Under the pieces are notes generated by a model. That model was not told the origin of the DNA. It worked only from the letters and a program-made list of their open reading frames with translations, and did no database searches. A stretch of DNA of 64,000 bases from Rummeliibacillus sp. POC4. GTDB taxonomy: Bacteria; Bacillota; Bacilli; Bacillales_A; Planococcaceae. The DNA is taken from assembly GCF_003576525.1 (NCBI RefSeq), contig NZ_QWUA01000010.1:1-64000 (forward strand). Reading direction: 5' to 3'. Shown piece by piece: positions 34,634 to 43,906 of the stretch (position 1 is the stretch's first letter; each line of letters opens with the position of its first letter). The translations under genes were made by a program, and so were the position numbers.

Positions 34634-36208
34634 TTACACTTCCGATTTTTCTAGATGAGTTTTTCTCAAATGCACTTTTTGAATTTTTCCTGATGCTGTT
34701 TTTGGTAACTCATCCACAAAAGTTACACCCGTAACTGCTTTGAAATGTGCAAGTTTAGAGCGAGAGAAATCGATAATATCTTGCTCTGTTACTGTAGCGT
34801 TTTCTTTTAAGACAACATATGCATGAGGTGTTTCACCCCATTTTTCGTGCGGTATCGCAATGACAGCTGCTTCTAAAATATCTGGATGGTCATATAGCAC
34901 ACCTTCTACCTCAATTGAAGAAATATTCTCACCCCCACTAATAATGATATCTTTTTTACGATCTGTAATCGCTACATATCCTTTTTCATCGATATGTCCG
35001 ACATCACCTGTGTGTAACCATCCATCTTTAAGTGTGTTGATGGTCGCTTGCTCATTTTTCCAGTAGCCCTTCATTACGCCATGTCCTCTTATAACAATTT
35101 CACCAACAGATACACCATCATGCGGAAGCTCATCTCCATACTCGTCCACAACTTTCACTTTCGTACCAATCAATTGAGTGCCACCTTTTGCTTTCAGCTG
35201 ATATTTTTCTTGGTCTGGTAAGTCTTTATATTGTGGAAGAATACGAGAAATGGTACTTAAAGGTGAAGACTCTGTCATGCCATATACTTGGATAAATTCC
35301 CAACCAATCTCTTTTTCCACTCTTTCAATAAACGCCATTGGAGGAGCTGAGCCCGCAACAATAATGCGTAATTTCTCTGAAAGTGGTGGTGTATATTCAT
35401 CATAGTATTGAATTAGAGAATTCAATACAGTTGGAGCCATATGAATAATTGAAATATTATGTTTTGCAATGACATTAAAGATTGCCTCAGGTGTTGCTTT
35501 TCTTAAAAACACTTGTGTTGAACCATTTGCTGTGTAGTAAAACGGCGATCCCCAACCGTTTACATGGAACATCGGTAACACATGTAACAGGGCATCTTCA
35601 TCTGTAACACGTAAATGATGCATAGCTGTTAGTGCATGTAAGTAGTTGTTACGGTGTGTCAACATAACCCCTTTAGGATCTCCTGTTGTTCCACTTGTAT
35701 ATAGTAAACTAGCAACGTCATCCTCATCTAGTTCTACACGATTAAACTGGCTATCATCAAAATTCCCAAGCCATTCATCATACCCTAGTTCAGGCGTTTC
35801 TTCATCCTTATAGTGAACGATAATTTGTTGGACTGTTTCTAACTTATCTTTTATAGGAACAATTAAATGATACAAATCTTGATCCACTAGTAAAATCTTA
35901 GATTCACTATGATTTAATATAAATAAGTAATCTTCAGGCTTTAAACGGATATTCAGTGGAACCATAATAGCCCCTAATTGATAGATTCCATAAAAACCTT
36001 CATACATTTCAATCGTATTGGAAGCTAAATAGGCTACCTTATCCGCCTTTTTCACCCCAAGGGACTGTAGACCGCGAGATAACTGATTAACTCGTCCGTT
36101 TATTTGAGCGTAAGTAAAAGCTCTCTTTTCATCAAAAATAGCTTCTTTATCCCCGTATAATTCTACTGCTCTGTCTAAGAAATCTGTTAGCACCATTTGT
36201 ACATTCAT
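34634..36208 (-). CDS. Long/medium-chain fatty-acid-CoA ligase (AMP-forming)
   Basis: A 524-residue acyl-adenylate-forming enzyme. Core motifs in order: A3 LLYTSGTTGDPKGVMLTHRN near residues 168-187, A5 QVYGMTESSP near 307, A7 DGWLHTGDVGHIDEKGY near 400, A8 ITDRKKDIIISGGENISSIE, and the C-terminal catalytic Lys in PKTASGKIQK. It converts a carboxylic acid, ATP and CoA to acyl-CoA. Chain length is not readable, but it resembles Bacillus LcfB-type and medium-chain ligases. It is monocistronic. The start follows AAGGGG. Confidence 0.88.
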   Translation of the reverse strand: MNVQMVLTDFLDRAVELYGDKEAIFDEKRAFTYAQINGRVNQLSRGLQSLGVKKADKVAYLASNTIEMYEGFYGIYQLGAIMVPLNIRLKPEDYLFILNHSESKILLVDQDLYHLIVPIKDKLETVQQIIVHYKDEETPELGYDEWLGNFDDSQFNRVELDEDDVASLLYTSGTTGDPKGVMLTHRNNYLHALTAMHHLRVTDEDALLHVLPMFHVNGWGSPFYYTANGSTQVFLRKATPEAIFNVIAKHNISIIHMAPTVLNSLIQYYDEYTPPLSEKLRIIVAGSAPPMAFIERVEKEIGWEFIQVYGMTESSPLSTISRILPQYKDLPDQEKYQLKAKGGTQLIGTKVKVVDEYGDELPHDGVSVGEIVIRGHGVMKGYWKNEQATINTLKDGWLHTGDVGHIDEKGYVAITDRKKDIIISGGENISSIEVEGVLYDHPDILEAAVIAIPHEKWGETPHAYVVLKENATVTEQDIIDFSRSKLAHFKAVTGVTFVDELPKTASGKIQKVHLRKTHLEKSEV

Positions 36209-36470
36209 CCCTATACACCCCTTAGTAAAAATGAATTAAATTAATTTTACATTATTAAGATATTTTTGTACATAATTAAGATATTAATTGATTTAAAGAG
36301 AATTATTTGATATTTATAAATAAAATGAATCTAGTAGTTTATAAAATATCAATATATCAGTATTTATGTTCCATTTACTAATTTTATGAATAAACTAATA
36401 GTTTTTTTAGAATATATCTGATAATGTCTATTTCACTAGACGATACACTCCCAAAGGAAAAAGAGAAAAG
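36209..36470. other. AT-rich intergenic region upstream of the acyl-CoA ligase
   Basis: Highly AT-rich, with the direct repeat ATTAAGATATT (near 36255 and 36278). No gene or known operator is visible; the FadR consensus was looked for and not found. Confidence 0.4.
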
Positions 36471-36514
36471 AAAAAAGGCGGCTTTCCGTTCAAAATTGAA
36501 CAAAAAGTCGCCTA
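36471..36514 (-). terminator. Terminator of the CoA-disulfide reductase gene
   Basis: Stem AGGCGACTTT / AAAGCCGCCT with additional inner pairing, then TTTTTTC on the minus strand. Confidence 0.8.
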
Positions 36515-36580
36515 ATAATTATTTCTAGCAAAAAGGTAATTTAGTGAAGTCTAAAAATCATCCTTCCTCTAGAGATACCT

Positions 36581-38272
36581 TTATTTAAAATTATATTCAG
36601 TTACGATTTTTTCACGTCCTGTTGCAATATCATTGAAGTATTCATACAGACAAATACCTAGGAATGATCCTGACACATTCCAAATATTATTAAATCCAGA
36701 ATTTTTCAATGCCATTACAGCGTTATAGCTACGTTGCCCTGAACGACAATGAACATAAACTGGAACATCTTTTGGGATTTCATCCATACGATCGCGAAGT
36801 TCACTTAATGGAATATTCACTGAACCTTTTAAATGTCCATTTTCATATTCATTTTTTTCACGAACATCTACAAAATATGCATTTTTCTCCATTAGTTCGC
36901 GAACTTGTGAAACCGCAACTTGATTATATCGACCATATAATAAGTTTAAGCCAACTAACGCTGCAAGATTTACGATATCTCTTGCTGTGCTATACATTGG
37001 TGAGTAAGATAATTCTAATTCTTTCAGATCTTCTAGTGTACCATTCATTGTTATTAAAGTAGCAATGACATCAATACGCTTGTCTGCATTCCCCTTACCA
37101 ATAGCTTGTGCACCTAAAATTCTTCCAGTTGGTACTTCGTATACTAGTTTGAAGTGTAATGGATTACTATTTGGCATAAGTCCAACTTTATCTGGTGCGA
37201 TTAAGTACACATTATTTACGTTAAAACCAGCGTCTTTTGCTGTTTTTTCATTTAGACCTGTTACGGCACAGTTCAAGTCAAATATTTGAATACTAGATGA
37301 ACCGATTACACCTGTGTTTTGATTTGGTATATTGTATATATGATTTGCAGCTGCACGTGCTTGTCGTTGTGCTGGACCTGCAAGTGCAAGTCTTGTTTGC
37401 TTGTGCAGCAAGCGATTATAAACTTCAATTGCATCACCTACAGCATAGATGGATGGATCCGATGTAACATAATTAGGGTTAACTTTTATCCCCCCGAGTT
37501 CACCGATTTCTAGTCCAGCATCTTTTGCTAAAGAAATTTCCGGTCGAACGCCAATCGCTAGAACGACTGCTTGGGCTTTCACTTGTCTGCCAGAATTTAA
37601 TACAACAGAATCATCTGAGATTTTTGCGAGAGCATCATTAACAAATAGTTGAACACCTTTATCAATCATTTCTTTATGCAAAATTTGTGCCATATCATAA
37701 TCAAATGGTGTCATAATTTGATTATTTGATTGTACTAAAGTTATATTCTTCCCTGCCAAGCGTAGATTTTCCGCTACTTCTACTCCGATAAATCCTCCGC
37801 CAACAACTGTAATATCTTTGACATTATCATTTTTTACAAATTGGTTTAAACGTTCAATATCATTGACGTTTCTTACAGTAAAAACATGAGGAGCATGTAC
37901 TCCTTCAATATTTGGAACGATTGGACTCGCGCCCGGTGATAAAACTAAATAATCATAGCTTTCGTCATATTGTTCATCTGTTAGTAAATTTTTGACTGTA
38001 ATTGTTTTAACTTCACGATTAATATTAACAACTTCTTGTTGTACACGTGCTTCAATATTATATTTTGTTTTAAAAGCGGTTGGATTCGTTAAGATCAATC
38101 TTTTGCTATCTTCAACAATTCCGCTCAAATGGAATGGTAACGAACAATTTGAAAATGAAACATGTGGTCCTCTTTCAAACATAATAATTTCTGCTTGTTC
38201 ATCTAAACGGCGAATTCTTGCAGCAGTAGAAGCTCCGCCTGCTACGCCACCTACGATTAAAATCTTTTTCAC
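36581..38272 (-). CDS. CoA-disulfide reductase with C-terminal rhodanese domain
   Basis: A 563-residue flavoprotein. The N-terminal FAD motif GGVAGGASTAAR is followed by the single active-site Cys in SFSNCSLPFHLSG (Cys near residue 43), as in CoADR and NADH oxidases. The NAD motif VVGGGFIGVEVAE is near 155; CoADR dimer domain residues follow. From about 465 a rhodanese domain carries the sulfur-accepting Cys in HCRSGQRS. Such fusions reduce CoA persulfide, polysulfide or CoA disulfides with NAD(P)H. Start is GTG after GGGGGG. The CsoR/CstR-like operator upstream fits a reactive-sulfur response. Confidence 0.88.
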   Translation of the reverse strand: MKKILIVGGVAGGASTAARIRRLDEQAEIIMFERGPHVSFSNCSLPFHLSGIVEDSKRLILTNPTAFKTKYNIEARVQQEVVNINREVKTITVKNLLTDEQYDESYDYLVLSPGASPIVPNIEGVHAPHVFTVRNVNDIERLNQFVKNDNVKDITVVGGGFIGVEVAENLRLAGKNITLVQSNNQIMTPFDYDMAQILHKEMIDKGVQLFVNDALAKISDDSVVLNSGRQVKAQAVVLAIGVRPEISLAKDAGLEIGELGGIKVNPNYVTSDPSIYAVGDAIEVYNRLLHKQTRLALAGPAQRQARAAANHIYNIPNQNTGVIGSSSIQIFDLNCAVTGLNEKTAKDAGFNVNNVYLIAPDKVGLMPNSNPLHFKLVYEVPTGRILGAQAIGKGNADKRIDVIATLITMNGTLEDLKELELSYSPMYSTARDIVNLAALVGLNLLYGRYNQVAVSQVRELMEKNAYFVDVREKNEYENGHLKGSVNIPLSELRDRMDEIPKDVPVYVHCRSGQRSYNAVMALKNSGFNNIWNVSGSFLGICLYEYFNDIATGREKIVTEYNFK

Positions 38273-38313
38273 TATACTTACCCCCCATTTTGAAACTTCG
38301 AGTTCTGCTTCAA

Positions 38314-38340
38314 TTTATACCCCACTAGGTATATTGTCAA
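38314..38340 (-). promoter_or_regulatory. Promoter with embedded CsoR/CstR-like operator
   Basis: On the minus strand TTGACA (38335-38340) and TATAAA (38314-38319) are 15 bp apart. The dyad ATACCCCACTAGGTAT (38317-38332) fills this spacer. Operators of the CsoR/CstR repressor family are G/C-tract dyads of the type ATACC-N6-GGTAT placed over the promoter, and CstR senses persulfides. No CsoR-family gene is in the window. Confidence 0.6.
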
Positions 38341-38412
38341 TATAATATATGTATCTGTCATAAATTATTCTAAATTTCAAATTATTCTTTTAGTCATTTA
38401 TTTTCTAAAAAA

Positions 38413-38456
38413 AAGAATCTCATTCTGGTTTTGTAATTAAACAGAATAAGATTCTT
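38413..38456 (-). terminator. Terminator of the haloperoxidase-type hydrolase gene
   Basis: Stem AAGAATCTTATTCTG paired with CAGAATGAGATTCTT, followed by TTTTTTTAG on the minus strand. It lies about 130 bp after the hydrolase stop. Confidence 0.7.
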
Positions 38457-38585
38457 ATTATGAATTGGCTGAAAAGAATTGATGATAAAACGCTTATAAA
38501 GTGAAGTGCACTCATTAAATTATTTAAATGTTTAATGGATTCTAGTAGTTAATAAAATATTAATCTACTTTACGAATAGAAACTA

Positions 38586-39428
38586 TTATAAATCTGTTTT
38601 TAAGAACCGTACAAGTGCTGTGTTAAATTGTTCAGCATGTGTTGCGTTCAAGCCATGTGGTCCACCTTTTATGACAACAAGTTGGCTATTAGGGATTCTT
38701 TCATGTGCCTTTTGACCACTGAATTCTAGCGGAACAATTGCATCGGAATCACCATGAATAATCAAAGTCGGTACATCAAATTTATCTAGGTCGTCTCGGA
38801 AATCTGTTTTACTGAAAGCCGCGATACAGTCGAGCGTACCTTTTGGTGAAGCAAATGCTGCAATATCACGATTGTGTAATCGGAATTCTTCGCTTACTAA
38901 ATCTGTTCTGTCTCCAGATGCGAAGAAGTTAGTTGTAAACGTCTCTAAGAACGCAAGGCGATCTGTCTTAACTCCTTCTTGTAACCCATTAATCACTTCA
39001 TCGTCAAATCCACCATCCGGATTATCTTCTGATTTGTAAAGGTATGGAGGAACAGCCCCTGCTAACACTGCTTTTGCAATTCGCTCTGTTCCGTAAGTGC
39101 CGATGTAACGTGCGACTTCGCCTCCACCCATAGAAAATCCAACTAGTGTAACATCTTGTAGGTCTAAATGAACGAGAAGTTTATTCAAATCGTTTGCAAA
39201 TGTATTGTACTCGTAACCATTCCACGGTTGTGATGACTGACCAAATCCACGACGATCATACGTAATAACACGATAACCAGCTTCAACTAATGCGGGAATT
39301 TGTTTTTCCCATGATCTTCCGCTAAGCGGCCAACCATGAATTAATACCACTGGCTTTCCTGCGCCAACATCCTCATAGTGTAGCTCGATAGGTGCTCCAT
39401 TTTCGATTCCAACTGTAACTTTACTCAT
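38586..39428 (-). CDS. Alpha/beta hydrolase, cofactor-free haloperoxidase/perhydrolase type
   Basis: A 280-residue alpha/beta hydrolase. HGWPLSGRSWEKQ holds the oxyanion hole, VGFSMGGGEVARYIG the nucleophile Ser near residue 98, HGDSDAIVP the Asp and GGPHGLNATH the His. This combination is typical of non-heme chloroperoxidase-like esterases, which can perhydrolyse acetate and are often linked to oxidative stress. The divergent OhrR-like regulator and the iterated boxes between them suggest control by organic peroxide or thiol stress. The ATG follows GGAGGG; the upstream in-frame ATG is inferior. Confidence 0.87.
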   Translation of the reverse strand: MSKVTVGIENGAPIELHYEDVGAGKPVVLIHGWPLSGRSWEKQIPALVEAGYRVITYDRRGFGQSSQPWNGYEYNTFANDLNKLLVHLDLQDVTLVGFSMGGGEVARYIGTYGTERIAKAVLAGAVPPYLYKSEDNPDGGFDDEVINGLQEGVKTDRLAFLETFTTNFFASGDRTDLVSEEFRLHNRDIAAFASPKGTLDCIAAFSKTDFRDDLDKFDVPTLIIHGDSDAIVPLEFSGQKAHERIPNSQLVVIKGGPHGLNATHAEQFNTALVRFLKTDL

Positions 39429-39463
39429 TATAAATCCCTCCAATATATTATTTGACAAATTTC

Positions 39464-39568
39464 ATTTTGCATAATTGTATTTCGTAAAATTATATTGTGC
39501 AAAATGTATTTTGTAAATTAATCTTATATTATCCATAAAGTATTGTCAACAATTAAATTTTGCAAAAT
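39464..39568. promoter_or_regulatory. Array of five operator-like boxes, consensus ATTTTGCAAAAT
   Basis: Boxes at 39464-39475 (ATTTTGCATAAT), 39479-39490 (ATTTCGTAAAAT), 39494-39505 (ATTGTGCAAAAT), 39508-39519 (ATTTTGTAAATT) and 39557-39568 (ATTTTGCAAAAT, a perfect palindrome). The first four repeat every 14-15 bp. They lie in the divergent intergenic region between the hydrolase and the OhrR-like gene, where a MarR-family repressor would bind. Confidence 0.65.
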
Positions 39569-39635
39569 GTTTTTTATTATTGTAGAGGTATGTTAAAATA
39601 AAGATGAAAAAATATTAAGTATACGAGGTATAACT

Positions 39636-40085
39636 ATGGAAACAAACGCGGATAATCTTAAATTAGAAGATCACTTGTGCTTCTCATTGTATGCCTGTTC
39701 AAGGGCAATTTTGCGACTTTACCGTCCATACTTAGACGAACTTCAACTCACTTACCCTCAATATCTAGTCTTGGTCACTTTATGGATGAAGCAGAAAAGT
39801 ACGATTAAAGAACTTGGAGAGGTACTAAGTTTAGATACCGGTACTCTGACTCCTCTACTTAAACGTATGGAAGCTGCTGGTCTTGTCGAGCGTCATCGTG
39901 ACAAAAAAGATGAACGCATTATGAACATCCACATTACGAATGCAGGTCAAGCACTACAGGAAAAAGCCTCATGCATTCCTCAATCCTTGCTAGAAGCTTC
40001 TGGCATGAAGCAAGAAGAGTTAAATGAAATAAACGTAACAATAAAGCAACTTCTACAACAGCTAAATACGGCTTCCAAGAAATAG
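39636..40085 (+). CDS. MarR family regulator, OhrR-like
   Basis: A 149-residue winged-helix repressor. The N-terminal segment DHLCFSLYACSR carries the peroxide-sensing Cys of OhrR in its normal context, and PYLDELQLTYPQYLVL contains the Tyr that interacts with it. The recognition helix region is DTGTLTPLLKRMEAAGLVER and the wing has RDKKDER. OhrR is inactivated by organic hydroperoxides. Instead of ohr, the adjacent divergent gene is a haloperoxidase-type hydrolase. A second Cys near the C-terminus (ASCIPQ) could permit two-Cys chemistry. Confidence 0.87.
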   Translation: METNADNLKLEDHLCFSLYACSRAILRLYRPYLDELQLTYPQYLVLVTLWMKQKSTIKELGEVLSLDTGTLTPLLKRMEAAGLVERHRDKKDERIMNIHITNAGQALQEKASCIPQSLLEASGMKQEELNEINVTIKQLLQQLNTASKK

Positions 40086-40095
40086 AGGTATAGAA

Positions 40096-40130
40096 AAATC
40101 CACTCCTGACTGTAGGAGTGGATTTTTTGT
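40096..40130 (+). terminator. Terminator of the OhrR-like gene
   Basis: Stem AAATCCACTCCT / AGGAGTGGATTT followed by TTTTGT, 10 bp after the stop. Confidence 0.85.
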
Positions 40131-40151
40131 ATGATTGGCATTTTATTATGT

Positions 40152-40742
40152 TTAATTGATAACCGATGCCTCATCTTTTCCTGTTTGTAAATTGATATAC
40201 TCTTCTTTTAACATAGAATAATATTCACTATCCGTAAGGACACCTTTAATCATATGATTTTTACGAAGAGTAGCTTCATGTGTCATACCTAAACGACGCA
40301 ACAGCTTTCCTGAAGCTTCATTTTTAACATCACATTCTGCAAATACTCTTTCTAACTCTAGTATGTTGAACGCTAAATCGAGTATTAACTTTCCTGCTTC
40401 TGTCATGTAACCTTTTCCCCAATAATGCCTATTTAATGTATAACCTAGTTCTCCACTCTTATTATAATCGTGGACTCTAAACTCAATTGCACCAATCATT
40501 TTATTGTTTTCTTCTTTTAACAAAACTGCATATTTACCGATTGGCTCTTTTATAAAATAGTTTGCTATAAAACTTTTTGTTTGGTTTAGATCTTTATGTT
40601 GGTCATAAAGGTAACGTGTTGTTTCTTCATCAGATGTATATTCATACATATCTTCAGCATCTTCAAACGCTACCGGACGTAATATAAGACGCTCACTTTC
40701 CATTCGACTATGCTCTACCATTAAAAGGTTTTCTTGTTTCAA
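40152..40742 (-). CDS. GNAT family N-acetyltransferase (RimJ/RimL-like)
   Basis: A 196-residue GNAT enzyme. SERLILRPVAFEDAEDMYEY at the N-terminus, GELGYTLNRHYWGKGYMTEA (acetyl-CoA loop WGKGYMTE) and VKNEASGKLLRRLGMTHEAT identify the RimJ/RimL branch, which acetylates N-terminal residues of ribosomal proteins or small molecules. The TTG start follows GGGAGAG. It is convergent with the OhrR-like gene and shares the terminator region. Substrate is unknown. Confidence 0.85.
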   Translation of the reverse strand: MKQENLLMVEHSRMESERLILRPVAFEDAEDMYEYTSDEETTRYLYDQHKDLNQTKSFIANYFIKEPIGKYAVLLKEENNKMIGAIEFRVHDYNKSGELGYTLNRHYWGKGYMTEAGKLILDLAFNILELERVFAECDVKNEASGKLLRRLGMTHEATLRKNHMIKGVLTDSEYYSMLKEEYINLQTGKDEASVIN

Positions 40743-40904
40743 GTTAACTCTCCCATCTTTATAATGCCATTGTTATTTTACTATCTTTTCCAATTATTAT
40801 AACATAATGGAACTACCATATATAGTATATTTTGCTAAAAGTATTTAGTATTGAGTAAATGCTAGTGGAACTAGGGATAGCTACCTTAGAATACCTTAAT
40901 GAAA

Positions 40905-41099
40905 TTAATACGCTACTCTAGTAATGCTCCACATTATCAAAAGAAAAGATACGGTTAACCAAAAAGTATTAATAGTAGTTTTTTCATCGTTCTTAACCTT
41001 TTTTAGTATTTTCACTAGATTTAAACAGAAGACAACACATAGAACTGGCATTAAATATAATCCAACAAAAAGAAGTAAATCACCTAAAAAGTTATACAA
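40905..41099 (-). CDS. Small two-TM membrane protein
   Basis: A 64-residue protein of two TM helices joined by a basic loop (KILKKVKNDEKTT). The TTG start is preceded by a perfect AAGGAGG at 8 nt, which is the main evidence that this is a real gene. No family recognised. The next 260 bp upstream contain only a terminator. Confidence 0.55.
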   Translation of the reverse strand: MYNFLGDLLLFVGLYLMPVLCVVFCLNLVKILKKVKNDEKTTINTFWLTVSFLLIMWSITRVAY

Positions 41100-41363
41100 A
41101 AATTAACCTCCTTTCAAGATAGAACTACTACTTATGTATTCTATTTATTTATAAACAGCTCTGCTTCACCACGCTTTCCCACAAATATAACCAATTATTA
41201 ATCAATTAAGAGTGTGTGAAAAATGTACAACATTAAGTACAATTCCCTACCAACTTATATCTTGGCAGTCGTACTACCTAATCTATAAAATATTCTTTAT
41301 CAATCATCAACATTCCTGCTTTTACTATGGATTTCCCTTCTGCTATGGTTAAAAAGTCAAAAA

Positions 41364-41386
41364 AAGAGAGGGCAATTCCCTCTCTT
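41364..41386 (-). terminator. Terminator of the extradiol dioxygenase-like gene
   Basis: Stem AAGAGAGGG / CCCTCTCTT with a 5-nt loop, then TTTTTTT-like tail on the minus strand, 12 bp after the stop. Confidence 0.85.
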
Positions 41387-41398
41387 CTTAAAATATAT

Positions 41399-42169
41399 CT
41401 AAAATTCTATACACATATTACTCATTGTACCAAATTCATAGGATTGATTGATTTTATTTGGTTTTGTTGTTTTGTTGCTTGCGCTTCCCATTGCGATGAA
41501 TAGTGGCACAAAATGTTCTGCTCTCGGAACGGCAAGTGCAGCATTTGGTGCAAGTGAACGATACTGATCTAATGTATCGATATCGCCTTTTTCTACATGT
41601 TCAAAAATCCAGTTATCAAAATCGACTGCTTCTTTTACTGGACTTGTTGCACGAGGGTTCATCCATTGGAAATTATGAACGGTTGTACCACTACCAATTA
41701 CTAAAATGTCTTCTTCGTCAAGTCCCTTTAATGCTTCTCCAATTTTGTATTGCTCTTTTGGTGATAAAAATGCGTTAACTGAAATCGCAACGACTGGAAT
41801 ATCTGCTTCTGGATACATATGTTTTAACGCTACCCAAACACCGTGGTCTAGACCGCGTTCTACTTCACGACGAGTTGCAATACCAGCTTTTTCAAAACGA
41901 TCTTCCACTATTTCTGCAACTATTTTTGAGCCTTTCGCAGGGTATTTAATCTGATACATTTCTTCAGGAAAACCGTAGTAATCATACACTGTATCTAAAA
42001 TATCATCTGTATAGGTGATTGCTAATGTTTCACTTTCCCAATGAGCACTAAAGATGACAATCGCTTTCGGTTTAATGTGTTTTCCTAAATCCTTTAGAAA
42101 CGCTGAGTAGTCATTTTGTGTTACTGCTAAGTATGGTGAACCATGTCCTATAAATAATGCTGGGACCAT
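41399..42169 (-). CDS. DODA-type (LigB family) extradiol ring-cleavage dioxygenase
   Basis: A 256-residue class III extradiol dioxygenase-fold protein. Metal ligands are visible in the N-terminal ALFIGHGSPYLAV, in FSAHWES (His near residue 43), and in SGTTVHNFQWMN (His near 158). The family includes plant DOPA dioxygenase and bacterial YgiD, which cleave catechols using Zn/Fe. The start was set at the ATG after GGAAG; an upstream ATG lacks a site. It is monocistronic. Physiological substrate is unknown. Confidence 0.85.
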   Translation of the reverse strand: MVPALFIGHGSPYLAVTQNDYSAFLKDLGKHIKPKAIVIFSAHWESETLAITYTDDILDTVYDYYGFPEEMYQIKYPAKGSKIVAEIVEDRFEKAGIATRREVERGLDHGVWVALKHMYPEADIPVVAISVNAFLSPKEQYKIGEALKGLDEEDILVIGSGTTVHNFQWMNPRATSPVKEAVDFDNWIFEHVEKGDIDTLDQYRSLAPNAALAVPRAEHFVPLFIAMGSASNKTTKPNKINQSYEFGTMSNMCIEF

Positions 42170-42353
42170 TTGAAAACTTCCTTTCTTTATAACCCTATAA
42201 ATACCTAATGTTATCATAATCTTTTCAAGGTAAAAACAGAAGTCAGGAGGTCTATAAATCTTATTTAGGCTCTGTTAAATTTTAATGTTGATAATCGCAT
42301 AAAAATTAAAGGAAACCAAATTTAGTAAGTTTCCTTCAATCTTTCTGTTCAGT

Positions 42354-42551
42354 TTACTTTTGTACAGGTCTTTCAAAGATTAAATCATAATAAGAACCTA
42401 CTGCAACTCCTGAAGTTACACTGTCAGGAGAGAAAATTTGAACAAAACGCCATCCCTGTTCTGCGTGACTTTTAATTACTTCTTGATAGTCCTCTTTAGG
42501 ATTACCAGATATTTTTTTAAACTCTATTTTGACGAACTTGTATTCAAACAT
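42354..42551 (-). CDS. DUF4177 family small protein
   Basis: A 65-residue soluble protein. FEYKFVKIEF at the start, YQEVIKSHAEQGWRFVQIF in the middle and YDLIFERP at the end are the DUF4177 pattern, a compact beta-alpha-beta domain of unknown function common in Bacilli. The start ATG has AAAAGGAGG. It is isolated from its neighbours. Confidence 0.8.
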   Translation of the reverse strand: MFEYKFVKIEFKKISGNPKEDYQEVIKSHAEQGWRFVQIFSPDSVTSGVAVGSYYDLIFERPVQK

Positions 42552-42771
42552 TTTATTATCCTCCTTTTGAATATAATTATTTGTACGGTTTCAATTGAAA
42601 TAAGTTTCAATAACATTTAGAGGCAACATTGTTCATATAACCTGCCTCGTTGAATAAAGATTACACAATAAATTTTGACAGTCGTAAACTGTCATATGTG
42701 TCTATCATTTCAAATACAAAAGATGTTAATAGAAATTCTTATATATGCTGTTTAGTGCTTTCTTTTTATAG

Positions 42772-42804
42772 AAAAAGCCTTCCAGTTATCCATTTGGAAG
42801 GCTT
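42772..42804 (-). terminator. Terminator of the D-/L-amino acid operon
   Basis: Stem AAGCCTTCCAA / CTGGAAGGCTT followed by TTTTCT on the minus strand, 23 bp after the last stop of the operon. Confidence 0.8.
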
Positions 42805-42826
42805 CACTACAATATTTCTTTCAATA

Positions 42827-43906
42827 TCAAGCTTCTTTTACAACTAATGATTTCGCTTTTGAACGTTTGACATTCACAAACCATGCAATCACAATGGCAA
42901 TCATTAAAACAAAACCTAAGTACCCCATTGCTGGATATACCGTGCTCACCAAAGTGATAAAGCCTACAAAACTTAGACCAAATCCACCAACACCAATTAC
43001 CCAAACTACCCAATTGAAATGTTTACTTTCTGCTGGAACGATACGAACAGTAAAAGCATAAAGCATACCTACAGCTGTGTTATAAATCATTCCCAGTAAA
43101 GCAATTGACATGAGAACACCAAGAATCGGTGAAATGTTCGTTGCAAGTGTAAGCATTGGCATATCCGAACTACCAACTTGATTTATTTTTGTGAATATTG
43201 CGACATTTATAAGCAAAATAAGAATACCTAATCCAATACCACCGTAAACTCCGCCTTTTTTTGCGATTTTCTCATCCTTTTCAAGTCCCCCCATTACAGT
43301 AAGCATTGATGCACCTGCTGCAAGATTGTAGGATACATACAATAGTGCCCCTAAAATCCAATTAGACGACCCTGAATTTTGTTGTTTTGCTAACTGATCC
43401 ATTTGTCCAGCTGTTAAATCCGTTGTAAAGATGGAATAACCAGCAATAATGACTACCAATACCATTAAGAAAGGTGTAATTGCACTGATCATCGCGATAA
43501 TCTTCTGAACATTGAACATCAGTGTTAATATTGTTACGACTAACATCGCTAAACTACCATACATGGCCGGAATGCCGAATTGGTTTTCAAAAATCGAACC
43601 CGCTCCCGCAAACATAACAACAGATACTCCAAATAAGAAGAACGTGATGACAAAATCAACTGCTGCACCTAAATACTTCCCACAAATTTGATAGACAACT
43701 TCTTTATGAGAAGTCGCATGTAAGCGACTTCCTAATGTAGTTAAATTCATGCCTAAGAACGCAAACAATACCGTTGCAATTGCAGTTCCTATAACTCCCC
43801 ACCATCCGAAACTAGTGAAAAATTGCAAGATTTCTTGTCCAGAAGCAAAGCCGGCACCGACAATGACACCGATAAATGCTCCGGCCATTTCAAAACTCTT
43901 TTTCAT
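42827..43906 (-). CDS. ykvI: YkvI family membrane transporter
   Basis: A 359-residue protein with ten or so TM helices and an N-terminal [11 protein letters not shown] motif, the hallmark of the YkvI family, a LeuT-fold group related to amino acid/sodium symporters. Its ATG overlaps the stop of the racemase gene (ATGA) and it ends the operon. Position with amino acid racemase/desuccinylase genes suggests it moves an amino acid or N-acyl amino acid, but YkvI itself has no proven substrate. The start has AAAGAGGTGG. Confidence 0.82.
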   Translation of the reverse strand: MKKSFEMAGAFIGVIVGAGFASGQEILQFFTSFGWWGVIGTAIATVLFAFLGMNLTTLGSRLHATSHKEVVYQICGKYLGAAVDFVITFFLFGVSVVMFAGAGSIFENQFGIPAMYGSLAMLVVTILTLMFNVQKIIAMISAITPFLMVLVVIIAGYSIFTTDLTAGQMDQLAKQQNSGSSNWILGALLYVSYNLAAGASMLTVMGGLEKDEKIAKKGGVYGGIGLGILILLINVAIFTKINQVGSSDMPMLTLATNISPILGVLMSIALLGMIYNTAVGMLYAFTVRIVPAESKHFNWVVWVIGVGGFGLSFVGFITLVSTVYPAMGYLGFVLMIAIVIAWFVNVKRSKAKSLVVKEA

